From the NCBI GenBank assembly GCA_958496175.1, contig OY292274.1, positions 41,054,630 to 41,118,629 on the forward strand: a stretch of 64,000 nt of DNA, given 5' to 3'. The notes under the pieces were generated by a model. The model was not told the DNA's origin. It did no database searches and worked only from the letters and a program-made list of their open reading frames with translations. This document shows, piece after piece, positions 48,001-60,000 of the stretch. The translations under genes were made by a program, and so were the position numbers. Origin of the DNA: Sisyra terminalis. Its lineage: Eukaryota; Arthropoda; Insecta; Neuroptera; Sisyridae. The stretch's first letter is position 1. Each line of letters starts with the position of its first letter.

Positions 48001-51000
48001 TTTATTACCAAACCATGCAAATTAAATTATGAAATCATGCACCAATCGTGAAGTTTAACATTCTTACATGTTTGTGGTTTTATACCATAGGTAGGTACAA
48101 CTCATTTTCCACTGCTGTAGCTTATTTTGAGATACGACGGAAAGAAACTAATCCACCGAACGCTTATTTTGGCTTATTGTTTATCAGATCGCTCTATGAT
48201 TTGCATTAATGCAGAGGTAGTTTACTCGTTAAGGATTTTAAAACATTTTTTTTCTTTTCGGTTATAATATTTGCAAGCTTATGTGTGTAAAAACGAGTTT
48301 GAAGAATACTCCCATACACTATCAAATAAAACCGACGCATCTGATGTTCTGACCGATCCATACAAAAGTATATTAAAGCTACTGCCATAAAAAAGCTTAC
48401 TCTGTAATTGAAAGACAGACCCCAAATATTAATATTTCCTTTAGCGCTTTCTAGAATTACTTCTAAAAGTTAGAGTTACACTAAGAATGGCTCTTTAGCA
48501 TAAAATATTTATCACAAATAATGCTAAACAAATTTTGCTTTTTTTCCGTTTATTTAAAATTTATTTTTTTAAAGTTTCTTAAACAGCTACCATAACCTTT
48601 TAATTTAGATTAAAATTTGGAATTCGAGAAATAAACAACTAAACGAAATACAAAGCGAGATAACCAAATAATTAAATGGAAGCCCTTACAGTAGCTATTC
48701 ACAAGGTATTTACGTATCCAGAAATCGCCCGACTCATTCCGGTGGACTGATACGGATACATTGAAAATTCCTTAAGTAATTCACTTAAATATTATATTTT
48801 TGGCAAACTGTTGTTTGTAATTCACATATAAATTTTTCTAATATATTTTTCCGTCCCTGAAAGTACTGCTGCAGTTGCTAAAGCAAAGCAAACTATACCT
48901 ACTATATAGCCAAAAAAATCTGGCGAATGAATGGTGTCAATCATGAACAATGAGGATGAGTTTATAGCTTTTTTCTTAATAACTGGAGTTGTAACTTACC
49001 ACAAAAAGTTCTAGACTGCAAGTTTTCAATTTTACTCTTTTTATATATACATATTACGTTGCGAAAAATATAACAATTACAGTAAACTTCACTATACTAT
49101 TCTGTACCATTCTTACAGAGGTAGATGCACCCCCTACTATATAATCTTCTTGAAATAAACTATTGATTCAATTTAAGGAAGGTTTTTTTTTTTAATTTCT
49201 TTAAAACCTAGTCATTCCTTCTTAAAATATACTGAAAAATTACTAAAAATAAAATTTTAAAAATGTCAAATGGAAAAAGAAAGCTTTTGCAAATCAGTGG
49301 ATTTACGTGAAGAATTTTCGACAGATTTAGACGCTTTTTGTCATGTTCCCCCTCATCTATTCTAGAACGATTCCCATACTAAAAGGGTGGTATTTTTACT
49401 TTTGGATATATAATCAATACCCTTTAGATAGAAATAGCTACTTATTAGATAAAAATATATTTGTTAGATAAATCCTGCGCATATCACTACTCTTAGGTAA
49501 AAATAGGCATGTTTTCTCTATCCTCCAGATAAAATTTTATCTGAAAGATAAATTTCACCAACTAGATGTGAAAATACCGAACCTAAATGTGCTGAATCTT
49601 TTAAACTATAGTTTTAATCAGCTACAATAAATAGATAAGTTTTTTTCTACCTTTTTTTCTATAATGACTGACTATAACTTTAATTATAACTATAACTTTC
49701 TCCTTACTTTCAGTTAATAGTGATTTGATTCGATCGGTTAAATAAGGGTCCTGATTTATAGCATTGAGTGACAAGCCATTGATTTTTCGACTAATTTCAA
49801 ATAAATAGTGGTTAATGGTTATACTGCAAAATAGTTTGACTTTTAATAGTTTAACCAACTATAAAATCCCAAGTATCAACAGTTACCAGAGTAAAAGTTA
49901 CTGAAGCATAATTGTGACAACTTTAAGCAGTTACTAAAAATTATCTGTACGTTTAACTTAAAATTTGAAGAACATCCTCTTGACAACCTAATTATTCTCC
50001 CTATGGGCCATAAATCGTTCATTAGGAAACATTGGGCTAAATTAAAAGAAATAATTTGACATATCCAAATAATGGGACTAATTGTTTTAAAATACTCAAC
50101 GTATATGCTTACAACAAAACTACAACATAATAGACCAAAAAACATGGCGGGATCAAGTTTTTCAATTTTCAAATACAAAACTTCAAATCTATTTAAATAA
50201 TCAAACCAATAAAACATTAATTAATATATTAATTGTTTTGTTGGGAAGTTGAACTGTTATTTTTTTAAGTGCGTACTTTTATCTAGACAAAAGTGAACCA
50301 TAAGGTATTATTATACTTTGGGTCGGTACTTTCACTCATGTTTAGATAGTCCATATCCTTAAGATACCTATTTAACAGTGTTTCGTTTATAACTTTTTTA
50401 TATTGACGGGTTCGTTGGATTTGTGTTTCAGGACATACAACAATAACAGTTAGTTTATTACACACTTTTATTTATTTCGCACTACACACATATTTATTTA
50501 TTTCGCAAATTGACTTCATATTAAAGTAACAGTTGTTTTTTTTTCACTGTTAATTGTTTTTGAACTTGTCACTTACCACTGTTTAACTATAGCCAACTAT
50601 ATGGTCGACTGTTGATGGCCAACCGCCTTTTCTACAATTTAGCCCAATTCTAGAAGCTTCTAGACAGTTCCAGATGTTTGTCACTAATTCTATCAATCAT
50701 AGAATATGTTCGAACAGCTTTTATCTCATTCTATTTTCAGTGTTTGAATTGTGTCCCAAGTCCGCAACAGTAAATTAAATTTATCTGTTAATACTTATGT
50801 GTTCTCTAACCTCCGAATAAAATTTTATCTGGAAGATAAATGACATTATCTAGATGTGGCAATACTACCTTACTTCAATTCATATTCAAGATCAATGCTC
50901 ATATTTGCCTACATATTTATAGGAAATTATTGAAATCAAGATGAACACAGATGTTGTTATTACATAGTGTCATTGAGAAACATCGACTTCTCCAAAGTTT

Positions 51001-54000
51001 ATCGATCACACTTAGATGTAAGCTGCCCAAGAATAGTTGAAAATCTCTCAGTTGATGTTGAGATCTTATCATTATTATTTCTATATGTGTCCGACATATA
51101 GCGACTTTTCTGAATTCCATGGGTTGTAGGGTCTAAGATTCAAATTTCAAAAATAATTTTTTTTTGTTTTAAACTAAAATTTTACATTGCTTATTTTATT
51201 TTAGCTAAGTATGTCAGTAATTTTTAAAATTTTCCTAACTCTTTTTTAATAATTTATTTAACTTTTAAAAAAACAGTTATGAAATTAATCAGTTAACATT
51301 TCATGCTCATAGAATGACATTTAAAATTTAAATTTGGCAATTAAATAAACTAATTTCAACAAATGTTCACGCAACGATCAAATCTAAAACTTTATAAAAG
51401 TTGTCCTTCTGCTAAACTGGAAATCCCTCATATAATTTCACCCTTTGAGTTAAAACATTTAACAACTTTTCATTCAAACGATAAAATGTGTTTTTTTCTT
51501 CTTTCTAATTAAATATCTAACTAAAATTGGAAATAACCCAGTCCTGCCTTATAGTAACAAAACTAAGTTGAAACTAGCTTTTGCATAAACCTACATATTA
51601 TGTAAGAGCTTTGAAAAGCTTACCGTTAATTAGCTGAACATTTAACTTCTGCTAAACAGTGATGAAATTTAAATGCAAGAAAATATTAGAAATAATTCGT
51701 GGACACTAGGTATGGGAAGACCTTATGTTATGTTCAAAATAAAATCGATACACAGTATATTTTATGGTACTTTATCATATTGAGCTTCAATTCAGATAGG
51801 CCATTAAATCATGTAAAATAGTGGCCAATTTAAGATTTTCCACCAGCTTGCCTTGCATTAGCAAAAAGCAATCGATTCGTAGCTAATTGAGATGTAATAC
51901 TCAAACCAAATAATACGAAATCATTTTCCTCACTTTTCTCACCATCTGCAGTGTGTATCTACCATTTGAAAGCTCAAAAGTTCGGTGCTTAAAAATTCCA
52001 TTTTTCAAATGGCCTAACTTTTTTTTACTCCACTTTAAAATACTTGCTAGTTTCACTTGTAAAACTTTTGTTTGATTTACAAAACGGAGGAGATTCAATT
52101 TAACTTCTTCAAATAACATTTTCAAAGTCCAATATAAATTGAATTATTAGAGTCCTTTGCCTCATCCCCTTTTTCCGCCTCACGTACATTGTCAATGTGG
52201 AAGCCTCACTCAATTCTCTTTGAAAATGGACCGAGAAGACGACCAAGACGAATAAGAAAACTACAAGACATGAAGATCGATTCAAAAAGCTCTTATTAAA
52301 CGAAAATACATTTATTATTTCTCTTTTTCCAAAAAAAGCTTATTGTTTCAAATTATGGCGTGGTTCACTCCAATTGTTTCCAAGGCGAGCAAATTTTGTA
52401 CTGTTCAGTTATAGTGCTTCAATACCTTAAGTTATTAAAATTTATTTATTTTTGGTGCTTTTGCAAGTGGAATTGTTGAATGGTTAGTTCGTTAGTTTGT
52501 TAATTAAATCGTTTTATTATTCCAACGGGGAAAATTTTTTTTGCTGCGGCTTTTGTATTTTCGAGTTTTGCTATGTTTCATCGACACAAAGACGGTGAGG
52601 AAAAGAAAAAAAATGGAGTCAAGTGGACTGTGTTTGAATATTAATAGAGCATCTTGCTTTAATCAAGGGCGTGCTTGATTTAAATGCACGATATTTTCAA
52701 CGACTCGTAAAAATGCTGTAATAGCAATAACTAACTGGCGGTGTATTCCGGAACACTCCGTTTCCACCCGGCCCATTCACATAGAAATCATCCCTGCGAT
52801 GTCACACCCGTCTAATGGCTATAATACACGGCCACTTATCGTCTTATAAAAGAGTACACCCTTACCCACATTCTTATTTTTCTTTCTGTCTTCATTTTCC
52901 TCAAAAAATCGATTCAAAAACCTCAAACTTGTGGTCGTATTTAAGATGTAAAATAAATTTTAAGAGAAAAACCAATCTGAATAAACCATTGTTGACAATA
53001 ATCACGTCAAGTGGAAATATTCAATTTCATAAATCGTCGAATTTATAATACACAATATACATCATACGTAGATATAAATATAAAATGTAAAGTGCAAATA
53101 AGCGTACATAATTGTATTATTCGAATATTCCAACCTTTGGATAATCTTCTGATTTTTTGCAAGCGATCTGATTAAAACATTCCTATCGCATGGTCATGTT
53201 ACTTTTTCTGCTTTTTGCTTCGTCGATAGGATAATTTATCCGGTGTGGATGGCAATGATGGCGTGGGGTTTTCTGCTGGACGATAGCCCACCGCGGATTT
53301 ATTCCGCTATAAATTTCACTCTTATTAACACTCGTGAAACGGATGCGATTGTTGTCAAATATCCGATTCGATACAAGGACATGCGAGTTTACAATGCAAG
53401 TAATAATGCGACCAGAAATGGATTTCGAAACGGAAATATCAGCAAACGATCGCCACTCAATGATATTGTCAGTCGTAACATCACCATGGTTCTCGAGAAC
53501 TTGCTGAAGAACTATGAAAGCTCACAACTACCGACCCATGGAAAAGGTAAGTGAATACAATATAAATTAAATATGGTGAAGTAAGGCTCAAATTTTCTCT
53601 GTTAGGATAAAATGAAATAGAAGGGTTAGTTCGGAAAGGTACATGTTATATATTCAGAGATATCAAAACTTCTTTTGGAAAGTATCTGGATATACGTTAC
53701 TTTGTTAAAAAATATCCAAAGTTATTTTCGGTATCCAATTACTCTTAAAAAATAGAACCTTAAAAATTTATCTTAAGTTATTTTTTAAAATACTTAAAAG
53801 ATACTTTAGTTACTTTCTGTTTATGTATTTACTAAGTTTTGACGTGTTAGGGGAAGTTATTAGACGATCAAATAATGATTTTCTTATCTTTATTAATTTA
53901 TGAAAAAAAAGTATTTTAATATGTCTAATCCCTTGTAAACACAAAAGTATAAATTTTAATCTTATAAAACAAAACAAACTAAAACTCGGTATCTTGGTGT

Positions 54001-57000
54001 CTTTTCGGCATCTAAGTTTTTTGTAGTATCTAAGATATTTTCCAATATCTAAAATACTTTTTTAAGTTACAAGTTGCATATGTTATGCAAGTACATTCAA
54101 GTACAAGTACATGCAAGTTACATATAGCTCTTTTAAAAATTATCCAAGATACTAGTAACTTTTGGTTAACAATTAAAGGAATTAAGAGAAATAGTAGCTT
54201 AGTAGCTTTGAAGTAATTGAGTTACTTCAAAATAACTAGGATATTTTTTCTGAAAGCTTTGTAAATAGTAAGCTGGGCTTAAAAAAATCGACTATTTTTT
54301 TAAAAGATATATCAAAAAAATTTAGAGCCCTCAATACTGATAATTAGTAGTTTATCATCGCAATTTTTGATTTTGCAAAATATCTTTACGAAAATAGAAT
54401 GTTCTACAAAAAAGGTCCAATTGTAAATTTTGGTCAGATTAACTGTTTCCTTATAATCGAGTCATGAACATTGATCTGTTTATAGGAATTGATTTTATAA
54501 TTTTGGAATTTTGTAACTACTAAACGAATGAATATTCAGACTAATTTTTTTGTATAATCTTATAGGAAATTAGATGCTCTACAAAAAAGGTATCTTAGAG
54601 TTTTTGATAAATTTGCTTCTCTTAAAGTTATTTAAAGCCAAAAATGAAGTCTAAATAAAATTTCGGATTTTTTATCACAAAAAAATAACTAAAATGCAGG
54701 ATATATTTAAATTTAATCTTGCTTAGTTAATATTTCCTTTACATAATTGCTTTTCACCCTTCTCTTAGCTAATATTAAGTTAAATACGTTGTTTTTTTAA
54801 TGGAGTTCAATTATTAATCATATTATATGTATTGAATATAATTTGGTTGAAAATATCTTTGATTTACTATAAAACATTAAGTTATGCAATCGAATTAAAA
54901 AGAAAGCATATAGCAAAAAAAATATTTTAACTATAACGTTGACGTTAAATAACTTTGAGAGAATTAAATTTATCAAAAAAATTTACGAGACATTTTTGTT
55001 GAACATTTAATTTCCTTCAAAAATAGATCAAAATTTTACTGTGTTGTATATCAGTTTGTAGATCAGTATATCAGTTTGTATATCAGTTTTTTTAAATCAG
55101 TTATAATACAAAATTCCAAAGTGAAAAAATCAAATCATAAAATCAGATCAATGTTCAAGGTTCGATTATAAGGAAACGGTTGGTTTAACGAAAATCTACA
55201 ATTAAAGATTTTTTGTAGAACAATTAATTTCCTTTTAGAATAAACGTTTTTTAAATTCTTTCATGGTTCAAAATTATTGAGACAAAATGCGTTTTAAATT
55301 GCCAAATCAAAAATTGCGATTATAGACTTCTTAATATCAATATTAAGGGCTCAAATTTCACTTTTTTTTTGTCTTCCTGAATAATACTTATGACATATAT
55401 TTTTAAAAAAAAGTTGCTTTTTTGACTCAGCCTAGTATAATATAAGCAAAGAAGAAAGAAACTGCCTGAAACTTCTTCATTATTTTACCACAAATAATAT
55501 TTTTACAAATATTGTCTTCAGATTTCAAACGATGAGCTTTTGGAAAGTTTATATACTTCCGATCTTATGATCAATCAATTTATACATGATTAGCCTACAA
55601 AATAAAAAAAACTTTTTTGTGTAGTACAATTCATTTATTTAGTGAAACTTCATCTTATAAATATTAAATAAATTTTAAAAATAGTAGCTTATTTTTCCAG
55701 TTTTATTTTTCATTGGTACTTTATTTAAGTGCTAAATGAAATATACCATTTAATTCTTGTATATTTGAAAATTGAGAGAAAATTGTTGAAACACAAAAAG
55801 TTATAAGATTAAATTTACCAAAATTTGGATCTAATTTGAATGTTATGCAAGTTATCAGAGAGGGATTTTCTTTTCGTTTGTACTAGGAAATGTATAACGT
55901 AGAGCTATAGGAAATGATGCCTGGTGGTTTGTTCTTGAATCTCAAAACATTTTCTATGAAACCGCAAAGTCGTACATGTAAAGTGTACTGACACACATAC
56001 ACCCCCGGTATTATCCTTTCACATTCCTTTTAGATAAATCGTTCACGTGCCACACATTGTCTCTATTAAAATTCATCCCTACATCAACAGTTAGTTCTTT
56101 TCGGAGTCCCTATTTGTTGCCTGTACAGTCTACTGTAACTACCTATTCTACTTCGCTGAGGTAATATGTGACGAGACGACAAAAGTTGAATGAAAAGACT
56201 GAAAAACCGGAAAAATAAACACGAAATACGAATGAAATATTCATCAAGTTTTCCACGTTAAAAACCCTGAAAAATAGCAATGTCGTTACGCCGTTTTGTA
56301 TATTTTAATTAATTTTTCTTCCTAACATAAGTCTAATCTCAAATTTCCAACGTCAAATCTTTAGTACCAATGATTCTTCTAGCAGTGAACAATGAGATGT
56401 TGAATTTCCAATATTAGTTTTCTTTTCTAAGCGTTCAAGTAACTTAAATTTATTTAAAAATCGTAGTCTATTTTCAAACAACGTACATACGATATATGCA
56501 TTTTGTAAATTGAAACTGAAGGAGACGAACAATGTGCCAAAATGAGTAATAATATATCTGAGTTATTTGTATTGAATGAAACGTAAACTCAAACAAAATC
56601 TTATAACGTTCCAATAGTGACAAGGAATTCAAATTATAAGTTGCTGAAGGCTAAATGCTTTAATATAAAATCCAGCCATTCGTACTAGTATCTATTTCAA
56701 ATCTTTTTCCTATAGTGTCTACTAAAACATTTTCTATAAAATATTATATTACAAGCATCTAATTTGCAAATAAAAAGTATAAAATATATAGTATTTTAAT
56801 AACTATAAAAAACATATTGTTTAATTTAAATATTCTTGGAATGATTGAATTGCTTTAGAAAGAGTAAAAAACTTTTTTGGAAAGTTATTATTTGAGACAA
56901 AGCTACATTAATGTTATCTAAAATATTTGACCTTTCTAAATATGGGATATTGGTGAAGTTAGAAAACTGGTATGTTAAAGACAAATAAAGACATTTGGTA

Positions 57001-60000
57001 TTTAGTAACTGACAAAGCATCACTATACAGTAGAACAAGTAGGGGAGACCGGGGGTACAAGAGTAACAATTTGTACTTTTACCTTGATTTCTGACTTGGT
57101 GTTATCATTGCCTTTAAATGAATATAACCACATATAAATTTATTTTATGTTCTTCACAATAGTAACTTGATTTATTAAATTATGGTGTGTTTTATATGAA
57201 TAACACAGAATTAAAAAGTTGTCAGTTGTTACTTTTTCGACCACGTAGGCGGGTCGAAAGTAACAAGACTACTAAGGGTTTCTAATGAAAACAGTACAAG
57301 TTTAATCAACAAATTACTTATTTAAAGACTTTATATTAATGATATAAACCAAATTCAGCATTTAAAATACTCAAAAAATAAATATTTTAAGGAAATGGAT
57401 CAATAAATGCCGCGACAACGCATAAGAACTACTGCATGAAGAACTACCGACACGGAAATGTATCGAAAACCATTGTATTGAAGTAGATATCCATAAAAAT
57501 ATGATGTTAGTAATACAATCATTATCAGGACAAAAGTGACATTACTTTTGTACCGTAGAGGGCTATATTACTTTTGTACCCATTTTCATTTTTAATAAAA
57601 CGTGTAATATAACTTTAAAACGGAAGGTGCTAGACAAAAATGAATTTAAACAATGAACAATTTATCTAATCAAGAATGGATATGCAAACATTCGGATTGC
57701 TATAATCCTTTTACGACCATGTAAACAATAAATCAGAAAACGCCGAAAAACTTACTTTTGGCTCGTTAAAACACATTATGTCCTATTATATAACCTAACA
57801 ACGCACTGCGCACTCGTCGACTTAATGCAATTGAGGGGGGGGTGCTCTAGGCTATCACCTAATGGCAGGAAAACGATGTTCGCCCATTGGATAAACCTAA
57901 AAAGCATTTTTTACTTTCGACCCGCCGTTACTTGTGTACCCAGTCTCCCCTACATAGAGTTGCAAAAAAATTATGGATCCAAACCTCCGTCTGTATTGCT
58001 CCGTCGTCTTTTTTGATGTGAGCCAAGCATTCAAGAGAGTATGGCACAAAGGAATTATACACAAAATAAAAATAATATTTCCTACTTCGTTGGCCAAGAT
58101 GCTCGAATTCTACATGATTGGAAGACAATTGTACGTTAACTTCGAAGACTTCTCAACAGAACTCCACCAGATAGATTCGGGAATCCCCCAGGAGAGCATT
58201 CGGGAACCCATCCGGTATCTAATATACGGCTCAAGTGTACTTTAGCACACCCACAATCTGGCAACGTTATATTTTCGACTTTGTTTTTAATTTAATTCGC
58301 GATTAAATAGGTCCATAATGAAAATGAAGCTACAAAAGAGAAAATTATACCAAATTAGAATTTAATTAACAAAAATATCGCGAATTAAATTAAAAACAAA
58401 GTCGAAAATGTAACGTTGCCAGAATGTGGGTGTGCTAAAGTACACTTGAGTCTAATATACACAACAGATCTTCCAGCCTCTGTAAACACTACCCTTAACG
58501 ACCTTCACAGATGGCACTACACTGCCAGTTTATGATCACAACCCTAACTACCGTACAAAACACTCCAAGCTACATTCCTACAATGGTTCAAAAAATAAAG
58601 AATCGAAATAAACGAATCTAAGTATGCTCATGTCATTTTCATAACTTTAAAAGATACCTGTCCTGTTTACTTAAATGAACGCCAAATTTCCCAAGTCACA
58701 AAGGGCAGGTATCTTGGTCTCCTTCTAGACAGAGACTGAAGAAACCACATTCTCAATAAAAGCTCCCAATTTGACAAAAACTCTGGGGCAACTTGGGAGA
58801 AGGTTGCAATTGCCCTTGGATGGCAAATTAGCCATATCCAATGCAATACTAAAACCCATTTGAACATATGGTCTCCAAATGTATCTAAATAATATATTTA
58901 TGTATATTTCCGAATATTTTTAGATAGTTTTAAAAATTTGTCATCGTGCATATAACCATAATTTTACTCAAAAAACATTTATTTTCTGCAGTAAGTATAT
59001 TGAAAATCTTATATAGAGGTTAAGATGTTATAAAGATATCGGGATTTTTTTTATTTTCGATACCAAAAAAATTAGTTGGTGAATATTCCAGAGAAATCGC
59101 TTTCAAATAGGAGCTTAATGCTATTATCTATTATCTCCTCATTGAAGTTTTCCATCATCTCTACCATAACATGGTAAAAAATCTACGCCACTGGGACTGA
59201 ACAAATTGTAAATTTGAATGCTCTTTTTGTAGAAAATTTCACTTTCTACAAAAAAATGTTTTGAACTTTTTTCATGATCCCAATCGTTTAAATGGTATTG
59301 GAGATCAAAAAGTTAAATTTAAAATTTAAAGTTATATTTTGCTAATGCATAAATTTCTCCATTGAAGATTATTTTATTTGTTAATGAAATCATGAATTAC
59401 TTACTGTCTAATGTTTACTACATAACGAAGTATAAGATTTAAAAATATGTTTTCTTAAAACGTGGCTTCGAATAGTAGAATTAATGAAAACACTATGGTT
59501 GAAACGCTTTTTATTCGCTCTGTGTAAAGCCATGGCAGGGAAAACCAAATTGGCATAAGCGTTCCCAGTGGCCAAATTAGGCGTTAGAGGAGGCTGTTAT
59601 TAATGAATTTTTAAAAAAATACACATGAGAATTTTTATTTTGTTTTATTTTAATAGTTATAACAAAAATGAAATACTAGAGTTGTTGTGTTGTGAGTTGT
59701 TAAAATACCATCAGGAAAAATGATGGTTAATTTTATATATTTCTGATGGTTAAAAGGAAAATAAATCAAAGGATAACTGCAGTTAGAAGCCTAACGTAAG
59801 TAATAACAAAATCTTTATTTTATCAATCGGATCAACAATTCGGAGAATAGCGAATCCAGCAAATTTTGTCAAAATTTATAAGTAAGCTTTATAAAAATTA
59901 GAATTTTTAAAATTAAATTTATAAATGCAATTTTAATTATTGTTAGTAAAAAAAATTTTTTTGAAAATTGTTTTGCACTATTTATACAGTACCTATATAA

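Noticed and set aside
49876..50217. 113-codon minus-strand ORF with membrane-like segments
   Set aside because: Typical of random AT-rich DNA; no start context, no family resemblance, inside an intron.
53249..53546. ATG at 53249 as the true start of 8916
   Set aside because: It gives no good signal peptide, while a strong acceptor at 53229 and a phase-matched exon at 45054-45085 do. Kept as an alternative only.
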